A DNA stretch of 64,000 bases, taken from positions 155,702 to 219,701 of the forward strand of contig CAJUEJ010000003.1 in NCBI GenBank assembly GCA_910585435.1. The letters run 5' to 3'. A program made the position numbers and the translations under genes. Below the pieces are notes generated by a model. It was given only the letters and a program-made list of their open reading frames with translations. It made no database searches and had not been told where the DNA came from. Of the stretch, positions 8,721-17,664 are shown piece after piece (the first letter of the stretch is position 1; every line of letters starts with the position of its first letter). The DNA comes from an uncultured Hungatella sp. Its GTDB lineage: Bacteria > Bacillota > Clostridia > Lachnospirales > Lachnospiraceae.

Positions 8721-9677
8721 TTATAATTTACATAAATTCTCTGGCTTTCCATCTAAATATGCGTATACATTGTCAAATTCGATCTTTGCTCTGCGCACCA
8801 TGGCCTCCTTTGTAGCAAATGCCACGTGAGGCGTCAGCAGAAGATTCTTTGCATGGCAAAGGGGGTAATCGGCCGGAAGGGGCGGTTCCATATCGAACAC
8901 ATCAATGGCTGCTCCGGCAATCTTATCCTCATTCACCGCCTCCGCCAAAGCTGCATTGTCCACAATAGGCCCTCTGGCGCAGTTAATCAAGATCGCATCT
9001 TTTTTCATTTTGGCAATCATCTCTCTGTTGAAAAATCCTTTCGTGGTCTCATTCAGAGGAAGATGCAGCGATACAATGTCGCTTTCTTTTAACAATATAT
9101 CCATATCTGCATAATGGATGCCTTCCTCCTTCCACTCTTGCTTTTCATGGCGGGCGTATGCCAGCACCTGGGCGCCAAAAGCCTTAAACAGCCTGGCCGT
9201 CTTAAATCCGATCTGGCCGCAGCCCACAATTCCCACGGTTTTCCCGCATATTTCCGTTCCCGTAAGGCCTGCGGAAGTCTTTCCATCTCTCACTGCCGAA
9301 TCGCATTCCTGAATCTTGCGCATAACGGCAACCGCCATTCCCACAGACAGCTCCGCCACAGACTGGTTGGAGTATCCTGCGCAGTTGAGGATATCAATTT
9401 TCTTCTCTCTGCATGCCTCTAGTCCCACATGGTCGATCCCGGTAAATGCAACCGCAATGGCTTTCAAACTGTTGCAGGAACGCACCACCTCATCCGGATA
9501 AGGATTATTGGCAATCATAACAATCTCCTGTCCGGCTGATCTTTTCTTCAGTTCCTCAACCTCCGTTGTCTTTGTGTCATAGTAAGTAAATACATGGCCT
9601 TCTTTTTTCAGTCTCTCTGCCAGACTGTCAATCATCTCTCTGGGTACGCCGATTGGCTCCAGTAAACTGATATTCAT
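8721..9677 (-). CDS. D-isomer-specific 2-hydroxyacid dehydrogenase
   Basis: NAD(P)-dependent dehydrogenase of 318 aa. The Rossmann motif is GIVGCGQIGFKTARLF. The catalytic arginine is in INCARGPIVD, the glutamate in FDMEPPLP and the histidine in LLTPHVAFAT. It resembles the D-3-phosphoglycerate and hydroxypyruvate dehydrogenase group, but the substrate cannot be read. Operon position between two glycosidase-like genes suggests oxidation or reduction of a sugar acid released from the imported compound (inference). Confidence 0.9.
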   Translation of the reverse strand: MNISLLEPIGVPREMIDSLAERLKKEGHVFTYYDTKTTEVEELKKRSAGQEIVMIANNPYPDEVVRSCNSLKAIAVAFTGIDHVGLEACREKKIDILNCAGYSNQSVAELSVGMAVAVMRKIQECDSAVRDGKTSAGLTGTEICGKTVGIVGCGQIGFKTARLFKAFGAQVLAYARHEKQEWKEEGIHYADMDILLKESDIVSLHLPLNETTKGFFNREMIAKMKKDAILINCARGPIVDNAALAEAVNEDKIAGAAIDVFDMEPPLPADYPLCHAKNLLLTPHVAFATKEAMVRRAKIEFDNVYAYLDGKPENLCKL

Positions 9678-9713
9678 GATTTTTCTCCCTTCTGTGCATA
9701 TTTCACAGCATAT

Positions 9714-11723
9714 TCATCGAATCCTCAAAGCATCGTATTCTCCCAGCCGTTTTAGCCAAAGATGCAATATCTTCCCCTCCATCCGCCACTTTACACTGCC
9801 TCCCATAAGACTTGCAACGCTTACCGGCTGTACTTCTGCGGCAATCTCAAGATGGATATTTTCCACCGGCAGCGGCTCAAAGAAGGTAAGCCCAAATGCT
9901 CCGCTGTTATTCACCAGCTGTACCAGACAATGGTTTCTGTCATCTTCCGATACCGTAACCTCCACCATAGGTGTCAGCTCTTTGGCTATGCTTTTTAATC
10001 CGCAGTGTTTCATTAAAACATCTCTCATAAAAGGAACCGTATTTCCATGTCCTGTTTTGCTGTAAAAGCTTCCGGGAAGCCAGGGAATTGTCAAAAACAT
10101 CCCGGATCCGTAACGATTGACAATAAGTCCCGGATCTTCCCACACCTGTGTGGAGAAACAACATTCCGGCGGACCGAAAGGCTGACGGGGAATATATCGC
10201 AGGAACGTCTTGGAATCCTTATTCCACTCCAGGAAAAAGTAAGTGTCTCCCACAGGAATTGCATCCATCTCCTGATGAGAAGGAAAGACAGGCTTTTCTT
10301 CCTGAGGCAAAAGCAGCTGGGCCGACATGGCATTTCGTTCTTCCTTTCTTACATTCAGAATACCAGAGCTTTTTAAAAACTCATAAGTGCGGCTGCCTGC
10401 ATCCCGGATTCGGTTTAACCCTGAGGCAATCACCGTTCCTCCCTGATGTACATAGAGGTCGATCTGCTCTGCCTCCTGCTTGTCCAGATCCCCCTCATCC
10501 CCCAGAATTAATGCCTGGTACTTGGATAAATCTGCTTTTTTCATGGCATCCGGAAGGATCTCAGCAAAAAGAATATGTGCTTCCGTCAGCACCCGGATCC
10601 AGCCTTTTTCCTCTTCTGAGGCAACCCAGCGATCCTTTCTTCTAAGCAGGACTTTCGCCGTGGAATGCAGACCTTTGTATTCCTCCTCATGAGCCTGGTG
10701 GAACCCAAAAATTTTTTTAACGGCCGAAAATCCTCTCCTGTCCACAGCCGTGTCCAACCTTCCGATAAGGTAAAAATCCAGCGCGCCCAGATTGGCCAGA
10801 TTCTGCCACAGCCTCATAGCGTGCAGGCTGGGGCTGACCGACGCATGTCGCAGACCGTATCCCGGATAACTGACCGTAGTATTGGAACAGATGATCCCCG
10901 ATGTTCCATCTCCAATAATAGCCCTGCAGTTGCTGGAAGCATGATAAATCCAGTGGGGCAGCCTGGTGCTTATCTCTGTGGCCGCCTCGATCCTCCCATA
11001 GTCCACGTCGTCAAAACAGATTTCCCCACTGATCCCCTTCAGGAAATCGGACATCTTTTTCCGGTAAGCTTTCACTGTGCTTTTTTGGAAAGCCTCATAT
11101 TCTTTCCAGACCGGATCCTCCGGATTTTTCTCCTCCCAGGCCTGATCCGGAAGTCCTTTTCCTGAAAAGGCTTTAAATCCATTCCGGCAGCCGGTGCAAT
11201 GGCAGAAACCATAATCATGAAACTCATAATCCCTGGTCTGAAATCCACCCATATTACAATATAATCCGTCAAACGGTATCTCCCGGAACAGTTCTTCTAC
11301 CACTTCAAATGCATATTTCTGCTGATACTCACCGCACAGACAGGTCTGAACATAGCCGTTCTGCTCCATGACTCCTCCGTCCCTGGTGCGGAAAGCCCAC
11401 TCCGGATGCATCTCATATACCTCCTGTCTCACCTTAGAAAAATCCGCCCTGGCAATCACCCGGATTCCTTTTTCATGACAGAGATCAACAATTTTTTTCA
11501 GACTGTCCCCTGTTAAATAGGGATTCTTTATATGAAAGGGCAGTTTCGTATCATATCCTGCACTGATTCCTGCCCCATTAAGCAAAACAACGGTAGCATG
11601 AAACTCCAGTAAATCCGCCACAAACCGTTCTGCCGATATATCACTCATGTCTATTTCACGCAGATTTGTCTGAATCATTCTCCATGGCTGTTCTTTCCAC
11701 CAAGGCATACGTATTTCCTCCAT
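9714..11723 (-). CDS. Hypothetical glycosyl hydrolase-like protein (GHL6 / beta-galactosidase-like)
   Basis: Large soluble protein of 669 aa without signal peptide. The N-terminal half looks like a TIM barrel: VVLLNGAGISAGYDTKLPFH, KKIVDLCHEKGIRVIARADFS, PFDGLYCNMGGFQ, with a Cys cluster FCHCTGCRNGF. The middle (about 380-560) resembles the glutamine-amidotransferase-like trimerisation domain of GH42-type enzymes (LILGDEGDLDKQEAEQIDLYVHQGG cut into parts here: DEGDLDKQE, YVHQGGTVIASG). A beta domain ends it. These features fit the hypothetical glycosyl hydrolase 6 family; activity is not established. It lies between permease and dehydrogenase genes of the same operon. Confidence 0.65.
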   Translation of the reverse strand: MEEIRMPWWKEQPWRMIQTNLREIDMSDISAERFVADLLEFHATVVLLNGAGISAGYDTKLPFHIKNPYLTGDSLKKIVDLCHEKGIRVIARADFSKVRQEVYEMHPEWAFRTRDGGVMEQNGYVQTCLCGEYQQKYAFEVVEELFREIPFDGLYCNMGGFQTRDYEFHDYGFCHCTGCRNGFKAFSGKGLPDQAWEEKNPEDPVWKEYEAFQKSTVKAYRKKMSDFLKGISGEICFDDVDYGRIEAATEISTRLPHWIYHASSNCRAIIGDGTSGIICSNTTVSYPGYGLRHASVSPSLHAMRLWQNLANLGALDFYLIGRLDTAVDRRGFSAVKKIFGFHQAHEEEYKGLHSTAKVLLRRKDRWVASEEEKGWIRVLTEAHILFAEILPDAMKKADLSKYQALILGDEGDLDKQEAEQIDLYVHQGGTVIASGLNRIRDAGSRTYEFLKSSGILNVRKEERNAMSAQLLLPQEEKPVFPSHQEMDAIPVGDTYFFLEWNKDSKTFLRYIPRQPFGPPECCFSTQVWEDPGLIVNRYGSGMFLTIPWLPGSFYSKTGHGNTVPFMRDVLMKHCGLKSIAKELTPMVEVTVSEDDRNHCLVQLVNNSGAFGLTFFEPLPVENIHLEIAAEVQPVSVASLMGGSVKWRMEGKILHLWLKRLGEYDALRIR

Positions 11724-11730
11724 ATCTTAC

Positions 11731-12585
11731 TCATCCTTTCACAGAGCCTGCGGTCAATCCTTCTATAAAGTAACGGTTGAATATCAGATAAACAACAATC
11801 ATTGGGATCAAGGCGATGGAAGAGCCTGCCAGCATTAAATTCCAGGAGGATGCCGCCTCCCCTGATCCCTTTAAGTTCATAATCCCTACAATCAACGGCA
11901 TGCGATCCGGATTAGACAGTGTAAACACCATGGGCATCAGATAATCATTCCAGGAATGGCGGAACTCCAGAATTGCTATGGTGGCAATCAGCGGTTTTAA
12001 CAGCGGGAAAATGATTCTCCAGTAAATTCCAAAAAAGGAACAGCCGTCCACCTTGGCCGATTCATCAATCTCCCTGGAAATGGATCTGATATATGACCTG
12101 GTAATAAACAGATTGGTCACATTTAAACCAAATACCCTGATGATAACCACGCCCCACAAAGACTTATTGATTCCGAAAAATTTGGCAATCACAAAGGTCG
12201 GATAAAGTGTTAAGCTTCCCAGTGATACAAACATGGATGAGACAACCAGTCCGAACAGAAGATTCTTCCCTGGAAAATCCCCTCTTTCAAATACATAACC
12301 TGCGATGGTACTGGTCACAATCGTTCCTAACACAATAGAACCAGACATCACAATGGAATTAACGGTATACTTCTCAAAATCTGCCAGATTCCACGCCTGA
12401 ATATAGTTGTCCAAAACAAATTTTCTGGGAAACAGACGGTTTCCTTCTGTCAGAAGCTCCATATTCCCCTTGAAGGAACCCAGTATGGTATAGAGGACAG
12501 GGAAAATGGCGATAATCAGGATAACCGTGAGAACCAGATAGATCATCGCGGAAGATATAAATTGTTTTCTTTTAACGTCGCTCAT
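11731..12585 (-). CDS. Carbohydrate ABC transporter permease, MalG type
   Basis: Inner-membrane permease of 284 aa with about six transmembrane helices. The EAA loop is seen near residues 165-200 (EIDESAKVDGCSFFGIYWRIIFPLLKP in parts: DESAKVDGCS, WRIIFPLLKP). It is the partner of the MalF-type permease directly upstream. No ATPase gene is in the operon, as is usual for CUT1 systems that share a general MsmK-type ATPase. Confidence 0.93.
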   Translation of the reverse strand: MSDVKRKQFISSAMIYLVLTVILIIAIFPVLYTILGSFKGNMELLTEGNRLFPRKFVLDNYIQAWNLADFEKYTVNSIVMSGSIVLGTIVTSTIAGYVFERGDFPGKNLLFGLVVSSMFVSLGSLTLYPTFVIAKFFGINKSLWGVVIIRVFGLNVTNLFITRSYIRSISREIDESAKVDGCSFFGIYWRIIFPLLKPLIATIAILEFRHSWNDYLMPMVFTLSNPDRMPLIVGIMNLKGSGEAASSWNLMLAGSSIALIPMIVVYLIFNRYFIEGLTAGSVKG

Positions 12586-12603
12586 GTGTACTCCCTTTCC
12601 CCT

Positions 12604-13536
12604 CTAATCGATGCTGTGGCCGATTTTATTGCTGCACTTCATATATACAGCCGAGACACCGGCCAGGATCACCCCGGTTACAAGAGCCATGGCTGAGGCG
12701 TATCCCACCTCCACAGTTCTTCCGTCATAGCCAAAGAAATACTTAAATACATATGTCATTACCACTTCTGTCTGTCCTGCCGGCTGGCCATTGGTAGATG
12801 CAAGGATCAGATCACTCATCTTTAAACTGCCTACGATAGCCATCAGCAGTACAGCCTGGAAGGTAGGGCCTATCATAGGAAGCGTAATATAGAAAAATTT
12901 CTTTAAAGGAGTAATTCCGTCAATGCTGGCACATTCATACAGTTCTACCGGAACACTCTGCAAAGCCATGAGGAAGAAAATCATGTTAATACCAAAATTA
13001 TTCCAGACCGATGCGATGCCCAGCACCAGCATAGCAGTCCCTTTATGGCTGAACCAGCTGACGGGCTTGTCAATCCATCCGATGCTTTGAAGCATGCCAT
13101 TGATAATTCCATTGAAAGAGGCGAACATCAGTGAGAAAATAAGACCGGTTATAGCTGTACTGATAATCGCCGGCAGAAATAAAGCAACCCGGAACAAACC
13201 GGTAGCCTTAAGCCCTTTGTTCAGCAAAACTGCCAGCAGAAGAGCCAGCGGAATCTCCACCGCAAGTTTACCGAAGGATAAGATAAAGGCATTTACAATG
13301 GACTTCCAGAATGCAGGATCTCTGGAAAATACCCTGACAAAATTATCCAGGCCGTTCCAGGTCTCCCTGAAACCATTTGACTGATAGAGGGAATACCTGA
13401 GTATGTATAAGATCGGCACATACGTAAAAATAATGAATCCCAGCATCATAGGCGCAAGCATGATTATAGCCTGAATGGAATCCCCCTTCAGTCTGCGTCT
13501 CTGTCCGGATACGCTTCCTTTTTTCTTATTTTTCAT
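12604..13536 (-). CDS. Carbohydrate ABC transporter permease, MalF type
   Basis: Membrane permease of 310 aa with a basic N-terminus and about six helices. The EAA-type loop is ELYECASIDGITPLKKFFYI followed by TLPMIGP. It pairs with the MalG-type permease and the binding protein at 15030-16490 to form a CUT1 sugar importer. Confidence 0.93.
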   Translation of the reverse strand: MKNKKKGSVSGQRRRLKGDSIQAIIMLAPMMLGFIIFTYVPILYILRYSLYQSNGFRETWNGLDNFVRVFSRDPAFWKSIVNAFILSFGKLAVEIPLALLLAVLLNKGLKATGLFRVALFLPAIISTAITGLIFSLMFASFNGIINGMLQSIGWIDKPVSWFSHKGTAMLVLGIASVWNNFGINMIFFLMALQSVPVELYECASIDGITPLKKFFYITLPMIGPTFQAVLLMAIVGSLKMSDLILASTNGQPAGQTEVVMTYVFKYFFGYDGRTVEVGYASAMALVTGVILAGVSAVYMKCSNKIGHSID

Positions 13537-13571
13537 CTTGACTACATTCCTTTCCCTTCACCGGTACACAC

Positions 13572-14921
13572 TTATACTGGTAATGTCCTGTTCTGCTGTT
13601 TTAAAATGCTCTGTAGCTCCTTTACGGATATCTCACTTGGGGTTACCCCGTCTCTCACTGCCAGAGCCGCTGCCGCTCCCGCCGCTTCTCCTGTCATCAT
13701 ACAGAGTAAAATAGCACGGACACCGCTTTCTGCAACGTGATCTGCACTGATACATCGTCCGGCTGTCAGCATATTGGCAATAGAAACCGGAAGAAGGCTT
13801 CCATAAGGAATCTCAAAGATTCTCTGGTCAACAACCGGTTCATAGATATGACCCTTATAGCCTTTTCCTTCTACTTTTCCGTCTCCGTCCATATAGGCAT
13901 CGGGAGCCAGCATATCATAGAATCTTGGAAATACTGCGATCACGTCATCGAAATGACGCTGGCTCTCCATATCCTCAATGGTCAGACGGTATTTTCCCCG
14001 TATCCTTCTGCTGTCACGGAAACCAATCTCCGGCGCTATGGAGGCCACCTCCGTGTCCCTCAGTTCCTCAAAATGCTCTTTCAGATAGCGGTAGATATCC
14101 ATGACATACTGCCGGCATTCCAGTTCACCCTTAGTTAAATCCCTGACATCTGTGGGATCCAAGCCGTAGCTGCAGGAATAATTGACGTAAGAGATCACAC
14201 CGCTGCCAGTCAGCCTGCCAAAGGGAAGATCCTGACGTTTACACGGAAGTCCTGTCCTGCCTGCCCGGTAGTCTTCCTTAAAGATACGTCCTATTTCATT
14301 TAAACGGTCGCCTTCGTCAAGAAGAGCCCTGGTATCCGCTCCCGCCAGACGCAGGGATACGGTTCCCGGCTGGCACAATCCGTCCTTTTCGCGGCCCTGT
14401 TCATAGGGAACTCCTGCCGCATAAGCCACATCTCCGTCGCCGGTGGTATCGATAAATACATCTGCAGTAACCGCCACAGGCCCTTTTTTCGTCTGAATCA
14501 ATACGGCTTCGATCTTATCATCCTTCAGAATTACTTCATTTACAAAAGAATGGAACAGAATTTTCACCCCGGCTTCCTGAACAAACTCATCTAAAAATAC
14601 CTTCAGATACTCGCTGCTGAAGCAGGTCTTATTGCGTTCTCTCCGATTATCATTTCCATACTTCTCATAGCATTTCTTTTCGATCTCTCCATAAATACCT
14701 TCTGACCGGAATCCTGTCTCCTTTAAAAAATAGTTGCAGTTTTCCACATAACATGCGGTAATATTCCCTCCAAGGTATGCTCTCTTTTCAAGCAGCAATA
14801 CCTCTTTCCCCTGTCTGGCTGCCGTAACTGCCGCTCCGATTCCTGCGGGGCCGCCGCCTGCTACCAGGATCTGCACATGCTTCCACACTTCCAGCGTCTG
14901 TTCTTTTCTGACAACTTTCAT
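13572..14921 (-). CDS. FAD-dependent oxidoreductase (FAD_oxidored family)
   Basis: Flavoprotein of 449 aa. The FAD-binding dinucleotide fold is at the N-terminus (LVAGGGPAGIGAAVTAARQG), with a second FAD contact DVFIDTTGDGDVAYAAGVP and the C-terminal motif LTAGRCISADHVAESGVRA. It is cytoplasmic, with no signal. This family is often found in glycan and secondary-metabolite loci, but its reactions are mostly unknown. In this operon it could oxidise a sugar or aglycone before or after glycosidic cleavage (inference). Confidence 0.85.
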   Translation of the reverse strand: MKVVRKEQTLEVWKHVQILVAGGGPAGIGAAVTAARQGKEVLLLEKRAYLGGNITACYVENCNYFLKETGFRSEGIYGEIEKKCYEKYGNDNRRERNKTCFSSEYLKVFLDEFVQEAGVKILFHSFVNEVILKDDKIEAVLIQTKKGPVAVTADVFIDTTGDGDVAYAAGVPYEQGREKDGLCQPGTVSLRLAGADTRALLDEGDRLNEIGRIFKEDYRAGRTGLPCKRQDLPFGRLTGSGVISYVNYSCSYGLDPTDVRDLTKGELECRQYVMDIYRYLKEHFEELRDTEVASIAPEIGFRDSRRIRGKYRLTIEDMESQRHFDDVIAVFPRFYDMLAPDAYMDGDGKVEGKGYKGHIYEPVVDQRIFEIPYGSLLPVSIANMLTAGRCISADHVAESGVRAILLCMMTGEAAGAAAALAVRDGVTPSEISVKELQSILKQQNRTLPV

Positions 14922-14957
14922 TCTAAACCCTCATCTCTTTCTTAAGTGATTATGAAA

Positions 14958-15005
14958 CAGGAGCCGCATCCTTAAATTTCTGCGGTCTTAAGAATACGGC
15001 TCCTG
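14958..15005 (-). terminator. Intercistronic stem-loop after the binding-protein gene
   Basis: CAGGAGCCG (minus-strand start at 15005) pairs with CGGCTCCTG (ending 14958), with extended pairing through TTAAG/CTTAA, then TTTC. It sits in the 108-base gap between the binding protein and the oxidoreductase. Such hairpins commonly act as partial terminators or 3-prime stabilisers, keeping binding-protein mRNA more abundant than the rest. Confidence 0.7.
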
Positions 15006-15029
15006 CTCTTTATAAACTATTGCAGCTTA

Positions 15030-16490
15030 TTATTTACTTTTTTCAGCGGTGACCCCATCCTTCAGTTCATAAAGTGCGACAACCGATTGATCCGCCTTCT
15101 GAAGTGCATCGTTATAGCGCTTATCTACGTCTGCCATAATCCCATCCACATCATCCAACGCCCCATTGGCCCAGATATTGGCAATGGCTTCTCTGTATGT
15201 GGTACCTTCCACCGTAATCAAGGTATCCGGTACCGGCGGCATTGCAAAAATCTCATCAAAATTTGCAAAAGCCTCCCAGCCTTTCAGTTCCGGTGTCTTT
15301 GTTGCCATCTCAACAGCCTCAGTTCTTACCGGAATATACAGACCGTTCTCATACATCTCTGACGCATTCTTATCATCATAGAAGAATTCCAGAACCTTTA
15401 AAACCTTTTCTGGATGTTCCATAGCCTTTGTTCCCACACATAAAAGGTTTGTGGGATTGCCAAACCGCTTATAGGTTACCTGGTCTGCACTGAATTTTGG
15501 AACATCGATAACCTCCCAGTCACAGACTGCCGGGAACTGAGTAGTATAGACCGCACAGTCAAAGCTGGCCGCACCGATCATACCGATATTGCCTGCTGAG
15601 AACTGGGCTCTCACGCCGTCACCGTCCAGTGTCTCAAAACCCGGGAACACGCTTCCGTCCGCTACCATTTCATCAATGGCTTTGATCATAGGATTATAGG
15701 CAGAGTAATCAAATTTCTTTGCATTCCAGTCATATCCGTAATGCCCTGTATTCTGCCCTGCCGGCATAGTATAGAAAGAACTGATGGTCCACAAGGTACT
15801 GGAAAGCCCCAAACCATAAGCCTTGCCTTCCGATGCCTCCGTTATCTTGGCTGCCACATCCCTTACCTCTTCCCAGGTAGTAGGATAATCTGCTTCCGTA
15901 AGGCCTGCTTTTGCAAACAGATCCTTGTTGATGACAAATCCGTATGTAGTCAGGTTATATGGAAGCGTATAGGTCTTTCCGTTAAATACGTGTGACTGAT
16001 TGGCCACCAGGTCTTTGTACTTCTCCAAAAGCCCTTCGCTTCCCGGAAGATCTTCAATGGGTGTTAGAAAGCCGTTATCCACAAAGTCCTGCATCCACTT
16101 GGAATCTGCACGGAATAAATCAGGAGCCTCCCCGGCCTGGGCCGCAATCTTGATTGTGTCAGAATACTTGTCACCGTATACCTTGTAGTCAATCTGAATC
16201 CCCAGTTCCTTACCCTCTCCGTTGTTAAAATCTGCTATCTGCTTTTCTCTTAGCTCCTGCTCATGTGCATTGTCTGACCAGACCGTAATGATCTCCATCT
16301 CTGCCGAAGCCTCTTTTTCAGCTTCTTTACTTCCGGCAGCCGCCTCTGTCTTGTCTGCACCGGAGGCAGACGGTGCTTCTGTCTTTTGGGTGTCTCCGGA
16401 ATTGCCGGTGTTCCCTGAATTCCCACATCCTGTAAGTACCCCAGAGAGTACAACAGTTCCTGCCAAAAGAGCTGTTAGTGTTCTTTTCAT
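15030..16490 (-). CDS. Sugar ABC transporter substrate-binding lipoprotein
   Basis: Extracellular binding protein of 486 aa (SBP family 1). The signal peptide has lipobox V-L-T-G-C (Cys22), followed by a Gly/Ser/Thr/Glu-rich linker up to about residue 65. The mature part shows typical elements such as ITVWSDNAHEQELREKQ, APDLFRADSKWMQDF and NAKKFDYSAYN. It is the first gene of the operon, with an AGGAGGGG site before the ATG. It should define the substrate of the importer; the ligand is unknown. Confidence 0.93.
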   Translation of the reverse strand: MKRTLTALLAGTVVLSGVLTGCGNSGNTGNSGDTQKTEAPSASGADKTEAAAGSKEAEKEASAEMEIITVWSDNAHEQELREKQIADFNNGEGKELGIQIDYKVYGDKYSDTIKIAAQAGEAPDLFRADSKWMQDFVDNGFLTPIEDLPGSEGLLEKYKDLVANQSHVFNGKTYTLPYNLTTYGFVINKDLFAKAGLTEADYPTTWEEVRDVAAKITEASEGKAYGLGLSSTLWTISSFYTMPAGQNTGHYGYDWNAKKFDYSAYNPMIKAIDEMVADGSVFPGFETLDGDGVRAQFSAGNIGMIGAASFDCAVYTTQFPAVCDWEVIDVPKFSADQVTYKRFGNPTNLLCVGTKAMEHPEKVLKVLEFFYDDKNASEMYENGLYIPVRTEAVEMATKTPELKGWEAFANFDEIFAMPPVPDTLITVEGTTYREAIANIWANGALDDVDGIMADVDKRYNDALQKADQSVVALYELKDGVTAEKSK

Positions 16491-16543
16491 GTTCCCCTCC
16501 TAAAATAGTAAAATTGTTTTAAGTTCCATTTTTGTTAATCAAA

Positions 16544-16572
16544 ATTATATATCATTTTTTAAAATAAGTCAA
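16544..16572 (-). promoter_or_regulatory. Promoter of the glycan operon
   Basis: Minus-strand -35 TTGACT (16567-16572), 17-base spacer, -10 TATAAT (16544-16549). It points to the binding-protein gene. Confidence 0.8.
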
Positions 16573-16608
16573 CATAAATAATATTTTTATTTTGTTTTTT
16601 AATAATAT

Positions 16609-16625
16609 ATTTCATTAATTGAAAT
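16609..16625. promoter_or_regulatory. Candidate IclR-family operator
   Basis: ATTTCA (16609-16614), five bases, TGAAAT (16620-16625) form a perfect 6-bp dyad midway between the two divergent promoters. This position suits control of both the operon and the regulator's own gene. Confidence 0.45.
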
Positions 16626-16642
16626 TATTTACTTGAAACATA

Positions 16643-16672
16643 TTGACATTTATGTAAAAAATCAGATATGAT
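16643..16672 (+). promoter_or_regulatory. Promoter of the iclR-type gene
   Basis: TTGACA (16643-16648), 18-base spacer, TATGAT (16667-16672). Confidence 0.75.
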
Positions 16673-16693
16673 ATTCCCGAAGAGATTTAAAAT

Positions 16694-17542
16694 ATGTTAT
16701 ACTTAGTTTACAATATATGGAAATGGAGACACTTAATAGAAAAAATGGAACAAACTAGCCGTTTAGCAAAGGATAATCAATCAACAGATAAGGTGCTGGC
16801 CATTATAGAATTTCTCTCCCGCTGCAAAGAACCTATGAGACTGATCGATATTTCTAATCAGCTTCATTACAATACCAGCACCACCCTGCGTTTTTTAAAT
16901 TCTCTGGAACGCAACGGATATGTCTACAAGGACAAAGAAACTTTGAAATATCAGATGACATACAAACTATGTGGTCTGGCCAGCTATATCAGCAATCGCA
17001 CCGGCATCGTGGAGATCGCATCCCTTCCTATGAAAAAGCTTTCCGCCAATCTGGGCGAATGTGTATGTCTGGCTGTGGCGCAGGATTACACCGTAATATA
17101 TGTTCATGTGGCTGATGGCCCCGGACAGATCCTGCGGACTACCCAGCGAATCGGAAGTCAGGCTCCCATGCACTGTACCGGAGTGGGAAAAGTTATACTC
17201 TCAGAGTTTCCGGAATCCAAGATCGATCAGATGATACAACTAAAAGGCCTTACCCGTTATACAGACAACACGCTGGTCACAAAGGAAATGCTTGTCAACG
17301 AACTCCAGCTTATACGGCGGAGAGGATATGCTTATGACAACGAAGAATGCGATTTCGGAGCACGCTGCATTGCATTTCCAATAAGAGACTACAGCAGCAA
17401 AATCATAGCTGCGTTAAGCGTCACGGGCCCTCCTGGCCGAATAACAGATAACTTTATCAATTCTAATTTCAGGACTATTCTGGAGACGGTTCAGGATATA
17501 TCTTATCAGCTGGGGTATCACGGCACCTCCCCGCATAAATAA
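16694..17542 (+). CDS. IclR-family transcriptional regulator
   Basis: The N-terminal winged helix-turn-helix (STDKVLAIIEFLSRC, MRLIDISNQLHYNTSTTLRF) is followed by the effector-binding domain with the usual GECVCLAVAQDYTVIYVHV, PMHCTGVGKVILSE and RRRGYAYDNEECDFGARCIA. The start is uncertain: ATG 16694 gives 282 aa and has only a weak AGAG site; ATG 16745 (starting MEQTSRLAK) gives 265 aa and fits the family better, but its nearest GGAG is 16 bases away. It diverges from the glycan operon and is its likely regulator. Confidence 0.92.
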   Translation: MLYLVYNIWKWRHLIEKMEQTSRLAKDNQSTDKVLAIIEFLSRCKEPMRLIDISNQLHYNTSTTLRFLNSLERNGYVYKDKETLKYQMTYKLCGLASYISNRTGIVEIASLPMKKLSANLGECVCLAVAQDYTVIYVHVADGPGQILRTTQRIGSQAPMHCTGVGKVILSEFPESKIDQMIQLKGLTRYTDNTLVTKEMLVNELQLIRRRGYAYDNEECDFGARCIAFPIRDYSSKIIAALSVTGPPGRITDNFINSNFRTILETVQDISYQLGYHGTSPHK

Positions 17543-17551
17543 TATTACAGA

Positions 17552-17585
17552 AGCCGGCTGAAATTCTCCATATCAGCCGGCTTTG
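17552..17585 (+). terminator. Terminator after the iclR-type gene
   Basis: AGCCGGCTGA (17552-17561) and TCAGCCGGCT (17573-17582) form a perfect 10-bp stem with an 11-base loop, then TTT. Confidence 0.75.
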
Positions 17586-17664
17586 CAATATGACCCTTTA
17601 TTTTCGTTCTAGCTTCCCTTCCTTCCACATATTTTATATCAATATCTTTCCCTTTGGAGTCTCC

